Source of the DNA: Vibrio celticus
Lineage (GTDB): Bacteria; Pseudomonadota; Gammaproteobacteria; Enterobacterales; Vibrionaceae
Reading direction: 5' to 3'
NCBI RefSeq assembly: GCF_024347335.1
Contig: NZ_AP025463.1
Coordinates: 2,604,001 to 2,668,000, forward strand
DNA length: 64,000 nt
The position numbers were made by a program, and so were the translations under genes. Shown here in pieces: positions 26,599 through 34,306 of this stretch (within the stretch, counting starts at the first letter, position 1; each line of letters opens with the position of its first letter). The notes under the pieces are model-generated. The model worked only from the letters and a program-made list of their open reading frames with translations. It ran no database searches and was not told the DNA's origin.

Positions 26599-26616
26599 TG
26601 TAACACAATTGTTACA
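26599..26616. promoter_or_regulatory. candidate operator upstream of the sugar-binding protein gene
   Basis: Perfect dyad TGTAACA-CAAT-TGTTACA, immediately beyond the stop codon of the sensor kinase gene and about 94 bp upstream of the binding-protein start. It is a plausible site for the adjacent OmpR-type regulator. Only the symmetry and position are seen. Confidence 0.45.
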
Positions 26617-28062
26617 TTACACTTCTAGGCCTGTTGGGATATAGACTTTGGCTTCTAAGCCGCCTTGAGAGGAGTTGCGAATAATGAGATCTCCGCCGTG
26701 TCCGTGCAGGATATTTCGGCAGATCCCGAGGCCAAGTCCGTGTCCTTGGTCGTCAGTTGCAAGCCTAAAGTAAGGTTCAAAGACCATCTCTAATTTGTCT
26801 TCTAGGATGCCATTGCCACGGTCTTGAATAGTCACGATCACCCAAAGCTCATCGCCACTAACTTCCACTACGGCAGATGAACCATACTTAACTGCGTTGT
26901 CGATTAAGTTGGTCAGTACACGCTTAATCGCCAGTGGTTTCGCGACCAATGGCTCAATGACGACCGGCTCGAACTCTACCTTTGTTTGGTACTGGTTATG
27001 AGATTCAATCACAGAGAGCACCATTTCATTGAGGTCAATAATGGCATTATTCTCGTGTAGATCGGTGTCTCTTACCGCTTGCAAAGCACCTTTAACCATC
27101 ATCTCGAGCTCATCGAGATCTTTATTGAATTTGTCTTTCTTTACTTCACTCTCCAACAACTCTGCACGCAATCTAAGCCGTGTTATTGGTGTCTTTAAGT
27201 CATGGGAGATCGCAGAAAAAAGGTGCTCTCGGTCGGCAACATAGCGACGAATCCGTTGCTGCATGCGATTAAAGGCTCGGGTTGCGGTGACCAGTTCAGT
27301 CGCCCCTTCTTCTTTCAGTTGGGGTTGCTGAATGTCCATACTCATCTCATTAGCTGCTCTTGCTAACTTTTTCAGAGGACGCACTTGGCGACGAATCATC
27401 AAGTAAGTTAGAACCAGCAGAATAAGCGTTGAAGAAACTAAGAAGATCACCTGCTCTCTGCCAAGAATCGTATCGTCGAGTTTCACATATGGAGCAGGCA
27501 ACAATGCCGCAATGTATACCCATTCGTGACTGGTCAATTCGATTTGTACAACCAGAATGGGTGGATTCAGCGGTTCTAACGTTAAAGTATGATGTGCCCA
27601 AGATCGCGGGAGATCGCTTAAATATATGTCATTTTTGAGCAAGCGAAGGTGTTCAGGGCGAGAGAAATCAACCCGCACTGACGCCACTTTATTGAGTTTG
27701 CTACTCAAAACACTTTCTATCGCTTCAATCGAGGCGGTTTTTAAGCGGGTATCGGGGATCGGTTCGACAATCAAAGCCTCTTTATTGAAAGAAACGAAGA
27801 AACGCGTTCCCCCCATATTCCGTATTTGATCCAGCACGATATGACGATATTTGACGGGTAGAGATTGGAAAAAAGTCACCGTTGAAGCAAACATGTTCGC
27901 CATGCTCGACGAAGCAGAACGAATCCCTTCCAGCTCTTTGTGTTTTGATTCGCTATACCATATAGACGTTGCGATGCCCTGAGCTATCACCACGGCTAAC
28001 AGCGTCAACAATAAGGTTCTTGCGACTAACGAATTTGGTTTCAACCAACTCATCCAGTTCAT
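26617..28062 (-). CDS. sensor histidine kinase of the sugar-transport two-component system (GtrS-like)
   Basis: 481 residues. A first membrane segment lies at about 13-32, followed by a periplasmic sensor domain of about 170 residues, a second membrane segment (about 205-225), and HAMP (RRQVRPLKKLARAANEM). HisKA has the phosphorylated His in AISHDLKTPITRLRLR. HATPase_c has the N box NLIDNAVKYG and G boxes DRGNG and GHGLGLGICRNI. The gene follows the response regulator by 72 bp and precedes the transporter genes on the same strand. This regulator-kinase-transporter order parallels the GltR/GtrS control of glucose uptake in pseudomonads. The ligand is unknown. Confidence 0.88.
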   Translation of the reverse strand: MNWMSWLKPNSLVARTLLLTLLAVVIAQGIATSIWYSESKHKELEGIRSASSSMANMFASTVTFFQSLPVKYRHIVLDQIRNMGGTRFFVSFNKEALIVEPIPDTRLKTASIEAIESVLSSKLNKVASVRVDFSRPEHLRLLKNDIYLSDLPRSWAHHTLTLEPLNPPILVVQIELTSHEWVYIAALLPAPYVKLDDTILGREQVIFLVSSTLILLVLTYLMIRRQVRPLKKLARAANEMSMDIQQPQLKEEGATELVTATRAFNRMQQRIRRYVADREHLFSAISHDLKTPITRLRLRAELLESEVKKDKFNKDLDELEMMVKGALQAVRDTDLHENNAIIDLNEMVLSVIESHNQYQTKVEFEPVVIEPLVAKPLAIKRVLTNLIDNAVKYGSSAVVEVSGDELWVIVTIQDRGNGILEDKLEMVFEPYFRLATDDQGHGLGLGICRNILHGHGGDLIIRNSSQGGLEAKVYIPTGLEV

Positions 28063-28134
28063 ACGAGATATTTCATCCGGAATACTTCATTGGAAATACT
28101 TTATTAGCATTACTTCATTAACAGTAGGTCATGC

Positions 28135-28863
28135 TTAGTGTTCATACTGAACAGGCACAGCGAGAATATAGCCATTGCCGCGCATGGTTTTGATGTAATG
28201 GGGATATTTACCACTGTCGCCCAATCTGCTTCTTAGGCGACTAAGCTGCACGTCAATGCCACGTTCAAAAGGCAACGCTTCACGGCCTCTGGTAGCGAAA
28301 GAGATGGTGTCACGGTCGAGAACTTCGTTGGGGCGAGTTAAGAACAACATCAACAGAGAAAAATCACTGCCCGACAAATCCATCTCTTCCGAATGTTCAT
28401 TGTGGGAAATTCGATGCGCTAACGTATCAAGCGTCCAATCACCAAAAATAATCTGCTTTGGCAGTGCATCACTTGGCTTGTCATCCACCACTTGAACGCG
28501 GCGTAATAACGCTTTGATACGCGCCATTAATTGACGAGGGCTAAACGGCTTGGCAATGTAATCATCAGCACCAATTTCTAAGCCGATAATCTGGTCGGTT
28601 TCATCCGATACGGCAGTCAGCATGATGATAGGCACATTCGATTGCTTACGGACGCGTTGACACAAGGTAAAACCATCGTCACCGGGTAGCATCACATCAA
28701 GCAGAATCAGATCTGGATAACCATTGCTTTGCAGATGAGTTTCAAGTTCAACACCATCTCCCACCGAAGAAACATCGAAACCAGATTTTGTGAGGTACTC
28801 TTCCAGCAGCTCGCGGATTTCTTGATCATCATCCACCACGAGAATTCGAGTATTTGTTGGCAT
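28135..28863 (-). CDS. OmpR-family response regulator (GltR-like)
   Basis: 242 residues. The receiver domain has the acidic pocket VVDDDQE, phospho-acceptor Asp in LILLDVMLPGDDG (about residue 55) and the conserved Lys in IAKPFSPRQL. The C-terminal winged helix includes RGREALPFERGIDVQLSRLR and the terminal wing YIKTMRGNGYILAVP. It is first in the regulator-kinase-transporter run and probably activates the binding-protein promoter, perhaps at the dyad 26599-26616. The 158 bp upstream of its start would hold the promoter of the pair; none was singled out with confidence. Confidence 0.9.
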   Translation of the reverse strand: MPTNTRILVVDDDQEIRELLEEYLTKSGFDVSSVGDGVELETHLQSNGYPDLILLDVMLPGDDGFTLCQRVRKQSNVPIIMLTAVSDETDQIIGLEIGADDYIAKPFSPRQLMARIKALLRRVQVVDDKPSDALPKQIIFGDWTLDTLAHRISHNEHSEEMDLSGSDFSLLMLFLTRPNEVLDRDTISFATRGREALPFERGIDVQLSRLRSRLGDSGKYPHYIKTMRGNGYILAVPVQYEH

Positions 28864-29022
28864 CGCCCAAACCTATTAAATTTACAACTTATTCACATAG
28901 TGTATAGGCTGGCCGATTGTTTGATTATTGACATGTTTGTAAAGTTAGAAGAACGAACAGATAAAGATCACAACTTAGTGACCTCTATCTGAATCTTTAG
29001 GGCTTAATCCGCTATTGGTTGG

Positions 29023-30480
29023 TTATGAAGAGCAGCTGATCTCCATGGCTTTACCCCACTCAGGAGGTAGAGCCGCAAGGTATTCATAATCCGGGTGTTC
29101 CGCATAAGGGTCAGCCAGTACCACCATCAAAGCGTCAATATCGCTGCTATCACCGCGCTCTGCTTTGTCTATCGCTAGCTGAGCTAGGTAGTTTCTGAGG
29201 GTGTATTTCGGGTTTACCTGTCTCATCTTTTCGCAGCGCTTTACCACTGAACTCTCTTCTAATTCGCAGCGCTGTAAATAGTTATCTACCCATAGCTTCG
29301 CGGCCTCGCGATCGATAACCAAATCAATCACGTCTTGCGGCTGCAAGGTATCTAGGTTCGACAGCGTTCTAAAGAACCTTGGGTAATCGACTTTGTTTTG
29401 CGACATCAGCTCGAACATAGATTCAAACAAACGACTGTCGCCCTCTTGTTTCGAAAGCAGCCCTAACTTACGACGCATCATCTGACTGAAATAACCGTTC
29501 ATTTGTGGTTCGTACTGCTCTAACGCCGCCTCTAAATCGGCCTTATCCACCAACGGAGAAAGTGAGTGAGCCAGTGCCGACAGGTTCCAAAGCCCTATTC
29601 TTGGCTGTTGGTTAAAAGCATAACGACCTTGGTAATCCGAGTGATTACAGATCAAGCGAGGGTCGTATTCGTCAAGAAATGCGAATGGACCATAATCGAA
29701 AGTTTGCCCAATGATCGACATGTTATCGGTGTTCATCACGCCATGAGCAAAACCATTGGCTTGCCACAACGCGACCATTTCCGCAGTGCGATCGACAATC
29801 TCATTAAACATGGCAGCGTAGGGCTTCTCTTGATCAAGGCATTTCGGGAAGTGCCATTCAATCACTTTATCAGCCAGTAATTTATGTTCTGCCAACTGAT
29901 TGGTGTAAAACAGATGTTCAAAGTGACCAAATCGAATGTGGGATTCTGCAGCACGCACCAGTAATGCCCCCCACTCTTGCTTCTCACGATAAACTGGCGT
30001 GTCACTGGTCATCATGGCTAATGCACGTGTGGTTGGGATGTTAAGCCCCGCCATCGCCTCGCTACATAAGTACTCACGAACCGTTGATCGAATAACAGCG
30101 CGTCCATCGCCCATGCGAGAATAAGGCGTTTTACCTGCACCTTTGAGGTGTAAATCGAAAGTTTCGCCACTTTTCGCGACAATTTGAGCTAATAATAGCC
30201 CTCTTCCATCACCTAAATCCGGGTTATAAGAACCAAACTGGTGGCCTGCGTATTTCATTGCTACAGGCGAAAACTGCTCAGGTTCAACATTGCCAGATAA
30301 CGTTTCAAGCAATTCCTCGGAAGCATCATCAAATGACGGAAAACCGAGTTCATCCGCAAGCTTATGGTTCCATGCGATCCATTGGACATTGCTGAGCGGT
30401 GTAGGTTGAATTGGGGTATAGAACAGTCGAGGTAATGCGGTAAATCGATTGTTAAATGAAATAGAATCCCAGACAGACAT
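29023..30480 (-). CDS. selO: protein adenylyltransferase SelO (YdiU family)
   Basis: 485 residues from MSVWDSISF, the usual SelO start; the frame extends 18 codons further upstream but without family similarity. SelO is a pseudokinase that transfers AMP to protein hydroxyls in redox homeostasis. Family blocks seen: GDGRGLLLAQIV, HLKGAGKTPYSRMGDGRAV, EYLCSEAM, and the metal/active segment HGVMNTDNMSIIGQTFDYGP. The C-terminus is ISCSS with TAA stop; the cysteine corresponds to the site where vertebrate SelO carries selenocysteine. No strong ribosome site precedes the chosen ATG. Confidence 0.93.
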   Translation of the reverse strand: MSVWDSISFNNRFTALPRLFYTPIQPTPLSNVQWIAWNHKLADELGFPSFDDASEELLETLSGNVEPEQFSPVAMKYAGHQFGSYNPDLGDGRGLLLAQIVAKSGETFDLHLKGAGKTPYSRMGDGRAVIRSTVREYLCSEAMAGLNIPTTRALAMMTSDTPVYREKQEWGALLVRAAESHIRFGHFEHLFYTNQLAEHKLLADKVIEWHFPKCLDQEKPYAAMFNEIVDRTAEMVALWQANGFAHGVMNTDNMSIIGQTFDYGPFAFLDEYDPRLICNHSDYQGRYAFNQQPRIGLWNLSALAHSLSPLVDKADLEAALEQYEPQMNGYFSQMMRRKLGLLSKQEGDSRLFESMFELMSQNKVDYPRFFRTLSNLDTLQPQDVIDLVIDREAAKLWVDNYLQRCELEESSVVKRCEKMRQVNPKYTLRNYLAQLAIDKAERGDSSDIDALMVVLADPYAEHPDYEYLAALPPEWGKAMEISCSS

Positions 30481-30763
30481 GAGAGGCACACTGTAGATAA
30501 AAGATGATTCAAGATTATCACAGTTTGATAACAACTTCAGATCAGGTTATGCAGTGAGTCTATTGAGATAAAGGGGTTAATCAGACAAATAGATTATTCA
30601 GAGAAAAAGGTTACTGAGAGAAAGGTACTGCTAAGAAGAGGAAAAGCTAAGTGGCTAGACTGATGAGAAGAGCCACATTTACGAGAATAAGAGTTCTGAC
30701 TTTGAAGACTTTTTAACAAGTGTATTCATAATAAAAACTGAAAATATTGAGCCATAAAACTGA
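30481..30763. other. 283-bp spacer upstream of selO
   Basis: Mixed sequence with no supported ORF. The dyad TTATCA-N5-TGATAA lies about 40 bp upstream of the selO ATG. No intrinsic terminator separates the small ORF at 30764-30865 from selO, so cotranscription is possible. Confidence 0.5.
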
Positions 30764-30865
30764 CTACATTAGAGCAAGAATACCCACTAGAGAAAGGGTA
30801 GAGAAAATCCAAGTGCGACTGATTACGCCAAAGTTACTGTGTTGAATCATTTCTTGATGCTGCAT
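30764..30865 (-). CDS. candidate small membrane protein, 33 residues
   Basis: Not recognised as a known family. The minus-strand ORF starts ATG (30865-30863) and ends TAG. The peptide begins MQHQEMIQHSNFGVISRTW and continues into a hydrophobic tail of about 15 residues (IFSTLSLVGILALM), so it could insert as a single C-terminal membrane helix. A strong ribosome site AAGGAGAG lies about 5 nt before the ATG. A good sigma-70 promoter is visible: TTGCTG (30929-30924), 18-nt spacer, TATATT (30905-30900), giving a leader of about 28 nt. Promoter, ribosome site and ORF together make a real gene likely. It could be a regulator of a membrane complex or a leader peptide upstream of selO. Confidence 0.6.
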   Translation of the reverse strand: MQHQEMIQHSNFGVISRTWIFSTLSLVGILALM

Positions 30866-30899
30866 ATGTCTCTCCTTGAGAACGTGATGGTGTAACTAC

Positions 30900-30929
30900 A
30901 ATATATCGGCTTTTCGCCAAAAGCAGCAA
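30900..30929 (-). promoter_or_regulatory. sigma-70 promoter of the 33-residue ORF
   Basis: -35 TTGCTG and -10 TATATT with 18-bp spacing on the minus strand. The expected start is near 30893. Confidence 0.6.
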
Positions 30930-31004
30930 GCACATTAATATTAACCTTTTATGACAGCATCAAGAATATTCTGTAATCATTCACCTCTCTGATAAAACAG
31001 AAAG

Positions 31005-31646
31005 TTATGCTCGACTGGTCGTCGAAAGCAGTGCGCCAGCCCCAATAAAGACACCTCCAGTGACACGATTAAAGACCTTGGCTCGACCTTTCGCAAACAA
31101 CCAATTTGACGACTTCGCCCCCAAGTAGGCATACACCAGTAACCAAGACAATTCCATCACTGCGAAGGTCAAAGCAAACACGGTAAACTGCGGGATCAGA
31201 GCGATTGATGGGTCAATAAATTGAGGGAAAAGTGCGGTAAAAAACAGGATAGCTTTGGGGTTACTCGCGCCAACAATAAAGCCACTTAGGTAATGCTGCG
31301 CAGCGCTTTCTTTGACAGATTGAGCACCGCCTTGTTGATTCGATAACTTGTCATAATCTTGTTGGCTAGAGCGCAGTGATTTCCAGCCGAGGAAGATTAG
31401 ATAAGCCGCACCAGTCCATTTTATGACATTAAATACCACTTCAGACGAAGCAATAATTACCCCTAGTCCGGTAAACGATAAGGTTAGAATGCCAGTAATC
31501 GCAGTTAAGCTCCCCAAGGCGGTAAATATCGATAATTTAAAGCCTGATTGCACACCTTTGGTCATGCACAATAGAGAACTTGGGCCTGGTGATGCCGTTA
31601 AGATCAGCACCGCTAGTAAATAATAAATCCATGTATCAAAGCTCAT
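31005..31646 (-). CDS. LysE/RhtB family amino-acid exporter
   Basis: 213 residues, normal for the family, with about six membrane segments. The N-terminal signature ILTASPGPSSLLCMTKG and the downstream SNPKAILFFTALFPQFI are diagnostic of RhtB-type exporters of amino acids or homoserine lactones. The substrate cannot be read from sequence. Single gene; the ATG at 31646 is preceded by AAGGAG. Confidence 0.92.
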   Translation of the reverse strand: MSFDTWIYYLLAVLILTASPGPSSLLCMTKGVQSGFKLSIFTALGSLTAITGILTLSFTGLGVIIASSEVVFNVIKWTGAAYLIFLGWKSLRSSQQDYDKLSNQQGGAQSVKESAAQHYLSGFIVGASNPKAILFFTALFPQFIDPSIALIPQFTVFALTFAVMELSWLLVYAYLGAKSSNWLFAKGRAKVFNRVTGGVFIGAGALLSTTSRA

Positions 31647-31775
31647 CGTGAATTCTCCTTAACTCACTAAAACGACTAAATATTAAACACCAATATGTAA
31701 TAAGCCCTCATATTAATCAACTAAATATTGCACTGAACTTCTTCGATATAAACGCAAACATCTTTAATCTAGGCA

Positions 31776-31810
31776 ATAAAAAACGCCATGCATTGCTGCA
31801 TGGCGTTTAA
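31776..31810 (-). terminator. terminator of prmB
   Basis: Stem AAACGCCATGCA (31781-31792) / TGCATGGCGTTT (31797-31808), 12 bp with a 4-nt loop, followed on the minus strand by a T-rich run. Confidence 0.88.
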
Positions 31811-31899
31811 ATAAAAACGTTTCAAATCGAACGTCTTACTAGATGTCAGGTTCTAAGCTTACAGCCCTAAGATAGGGGCACTAACCTAATAATTGAAAC

Positions 31900-32832
31900 C
31901 TAGTCTTTGTAGATAGAGAACTCATCAGCGCAAGCAACAAGCTGCTCACGAGTGATCATGAATACGCCATGACCACCGTTAGAGAATTCAATCCAAGTGA
32001 ATGGAATCTCTGGGTACTGATCCATCATGTGAACCATTGAGTTACCTACTTCACAGATAAGGATACCGTCGTCAGTTAGGTAGTCTGGTGCGTTAGCTAA
32101 GATGCGACGAACCAATTTCAGACCGTCTGTACCCGCTGCTAGGCCAAGTTCTGGCTCGTGAGTAAACTCATCTGGCAGGCTGTTCATATCTTCTTCGTCC
32201 ACGTAAGGTGGGTTAGATACGATCAGGTTGTATTTCTCTTTTGGCAAATCACGGAAAAGATCTGAACGGATTGGGAACACTTGCTGCTCCATGCCGTGAT
32301 CTTGAACGTTCTGCTCTGCAACTTGCAATGCGTCAGTAGAGATATCAATCGCATCTACTTCAGCGTCTGGGAATGCGTGAGCACAAGCAATAGCGATACA
32401 ACCACTACCCGTACACATATCCATGATGCGAGTTGGCTCTTCAGTTAACCAAGGTTGGAATTGAGCTTCGATCAGCTCACCAATTGGAGAACGAGGCACA
32501 AGAACGCGCTCATCAACGAAGAACTCAAGACCACAGAACCAAGCTTTGTTGGTTAGGTAAGCCGTTGGTGTACGATCATTAATACGCTTGATTACTCGCT
32601 CAACAATACGCAGACGTTCGCTGCTCGTTAGACGAGAGTTCATCACATGCGAAGGAACATCAATCGGCAGATAAAGAGTAGGTAAGATAAGTTGTACTGC
32701 CTCATCCCACGCGTTATCAGTGCCGTGACCATAAAATAGGCCCGCTGCGTTAAAGCGGCTAACAGTCCAACGAATCACATCTTGAAGCGTGTGTAGTTCT
32801 GATACCGCTTCTTCTACAAAAATCTTATCCAA
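31900..32832 (-). CDS. prmB: 50S ribosomal protein L3 glutamine methyltransferase PrmB
   Basis: 310 residues. PrmB N5-methylates a glutamine of ribosomal protein L3 using S-adenosylmethionine. The SAM motif I MDMCTGSGCIAIACAHAFPD and the catalytic NPPY in LIVSNPPYVDEEDMNSLP are present, together with the N-terminal helical substrate domain of HemK/PrmB proteins. PrmB is preferred over PrmC because of the N-terminus (LHTLQDVIRWTVSRFN) and because it sits back to back with smrB, as in other gammaproteobacteria. Confidence 0.95.
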   Translation of the reverse strand: MDKIFVEEAVSELHTLQDVIRWTVSRFNAAGLFYGHGTDNAWDEAVQLILPTLYLPIDVPSHVMNSRLTSSERLRIVERVIKRINDRTPTAYLTNKAWFCGLEFFVDERVLVPRSPIGELIEAQFQPWLTEEPTRIMDMCTGSGCIAIACAHAFPDAEVDAIDISTDALQVAEQNVQDHGMEQQVFPIRSDLFRDLPKEKYNLIVSNPPYVDEEDMNSLPDEFTHEPELGLAAGTDGLKLVRRILANAPDYLTDDGILICEVGNSMVHMMDQYPEIPFTWIEFSNGGHGVFMITREQLVACADEFSIYKD

Positions 32833-32894
32833 AATTGTCTCCGAAAAGCGCTACAATACTGCTAATTACGTTTCTAATTAGAATTCATAACCTG

Positions 32895-33425
32895 ATGAGC
32901 AAAAAAGACACCGACTTCGATGACGATTTCGCCCTGTTCAACGATGCAGTAAAGGGCGTTAAAAAGTTGCAACAGGATACCATAGTCCAGCAGCCAAAAA
33001 GAAATGCCAAGCAAAAAGAAATTACTCGAACGGCAAGACAAGCCAGTGATAGCGAGTTTTATTTCTCGGATGAGTTCATTCCGCATCTTAGCGAAGACGG
33101 TCCGACACGTTATGCGCGTGATGATGTCTCTAAATATGAGGTCAAGCGCCTACGTCGTGGTGTCTACGTGCCTGACGTGTATCTCGATATGCATGGTATG
33201 ACTCAACAAGAAGCTAAACGTGAGCTTGGCGCGATGATTGCGCACTGCGTGAAAGAGAGCGTGGCTTGTGCCTGTGTTCAACATGGTATCGGTAAACACA
33301 TCCTTAAACAGAAGGTGCCTTTGTGGTTAGCACAGCACCCAGATGTGATGGCTTTCCACCAAGCGCCGTTAGAGTTTGGCGGCAATGGCGCGCTGTTAGT
33401 CTTGCTTTCGGTTCCTGAGAAATAA
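32895..33425 (+). CDS. smrB: ribosome rescue endonuclease SmrB
   Basis: 176 residues from MSKKDTDFDDDFALF; the frame reaches 20 codons further upstream but into the prmB promoter. SmrB cleaves mRNA between collided ribosomes. The Smr domain occupies about 95-175, with LDMHGMTQQEAKRE (variant of DxHG) and the second motif CVQHGIGKHILKQKVPLWL. The N-terminal hook is charged. Divergent from prmB; ends at a bidirectional terminator shared with sixA. The ribosome site is weak. Confidence 0.94.
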   Translation: MSKKDTDFDDDFALFNDAVKGVKKLQQDTIVQQPKRNAKQKEITRTARQASDSEFYFSDEFIPHLSEDGPTRYARDDVSKYEVKRLRRGVYVPDVYLDMHGMTQQEAKRELGAMIAHCVKESVACACVQHGIGKHILKQKVPLWLAQHPDVMAFHQAPLEFGGNGALLVLLSVPEK

Positions 33426-33461
33426 TTCTGGTTAACGAATTCTCTCTCACCAAAAAACAAC

Positions 33462-33494
33462 AAAGGGCATCCCAATCATATTGAGATGCCCTTT
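33462..33494. terminator. bidirectional terminator smrB / sixA
   Basis: Stem AAAGGGCATC (33462-33471) / GATGCCCTTT (33485-33494) between convergent genes, with a T-rich run on the plus side and AAAAAACAAC on the left. Confidence 0.85.
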
Positions 33495-33536
33495 CTATTT
33501 GTCTGCAACTTTGTCATCAAACAGAGTTCAACGAGC

Positions 33537-34001
33537 TTATGGATTGATGTTCCAAAGCAACTCACCTTTTTGTGTCTCAAGGTTGAAGTCGATACACGCT
33601 AAGCCCGAAGTGGGAAACATCGGCGGCGCCATGCCTGTTGCAAATTCTGCCGTTAGGTAGCCCACTAGAGGTAAATGAGAAACAAATAAAATGGTCTCTA
33701 GTTTTTCTACTTCAGCCATTGCTAAGGTCAAATCAAACACATCGTCGGACATTCCATAAGGCGTAATATCATCACAGGTTTCTACTTTCTTTCCAGAAAA
33801 CGCCTGAGAGATCTCTAACCACGTTTCTTGTGCCCTTAAATATGGGCTCACCAGCACTTTATCGAATTGACTAATCCCCTGCTCATTTGCAGCTTGTGCC
33901 ACTGCAAGAGAAGCCATTTTCCCGCGCTTGGTCAACGCTCGTTCTGCATCCGAGTTCGCAAAATGTTCTGCTTCACCGTGGCGCATAATGAATATTTTCA
34001 T
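33537..34001 (-). CDS. sixA: phosphohistidine phosphatase SixA
   Basis: 154 residues of the histidine phosphatase superfamily. The catalytic RHG lies at the N-terminus in MKIFIMRHGEAEHF. Further signature residues are in LVSPYLRAQET and the late catalytic histidine in ILFVSHLPLVGYL. SixA removes phosphate from histidine of phosphotransfer domains such as ArcB HPt or PTS proteins. The start MKIF is chosen (ACAGGAT upstream); a 15-codon extension lacks similarity. Confidence 0.93.
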   Translation of the reverse strand: MKIFIMRHGEAEHFANSDAERALTKRGKMASLAVAQAANEQGISQFDKVLVSPYLRAQETWLEISQAFSGKKVETCDDITPYGMSDDVFDLTLAMAEVEKLETILFVSHLPLVGYLTAEFATGMAPPMFPTSGLACIDFNLETQKGELLWNINP

Positions 34002-34306
34002 GTTCAATCCTGTCTTCGTAACATGTCGAAAGTCGATATATCCCATATATCAGCGAAACGCTACTTAGGTTTGGCTCTCAATCCAGAGAAACCGCAGTCA
34101 ATATAAATAATTATATCAAGTCACTTGCCAAAGAGTTCGACTTTCTTAACAATCTTGTTAAAAGAAAATAAATTACTGATAAAAATCGATAAAAGTGATT
34201 TAGAAATCGCCAAAAAGCACTTCATATCCCAAAATATGATCACAAGGTTTGCACGCCGAATCATCGGGTGCATAATTTAAAAACCACCTTCTCTGGAGAT
34301 GCTCCT
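34002..34306. other. 305-bp divergent region sixA / M16 protease
   Basis: AT-rich with no supported gene. Two perfect dyads are visible: GATATAT-CCC-ATATATC (34035-34051), near sixA, and TTAACAA-TC-TTGTTAA (34146-34161). Either could be an operator; no regulator is recognised. Confidence 0.5.

Noticed and set aside
29023..29060. Possible selenocysteine codon at the SelO C-terminus
   Set aside because: The codon is TGC (Cys) and the stop is TAA; no in-frame TGA or SECIS-like hairpin is involved.
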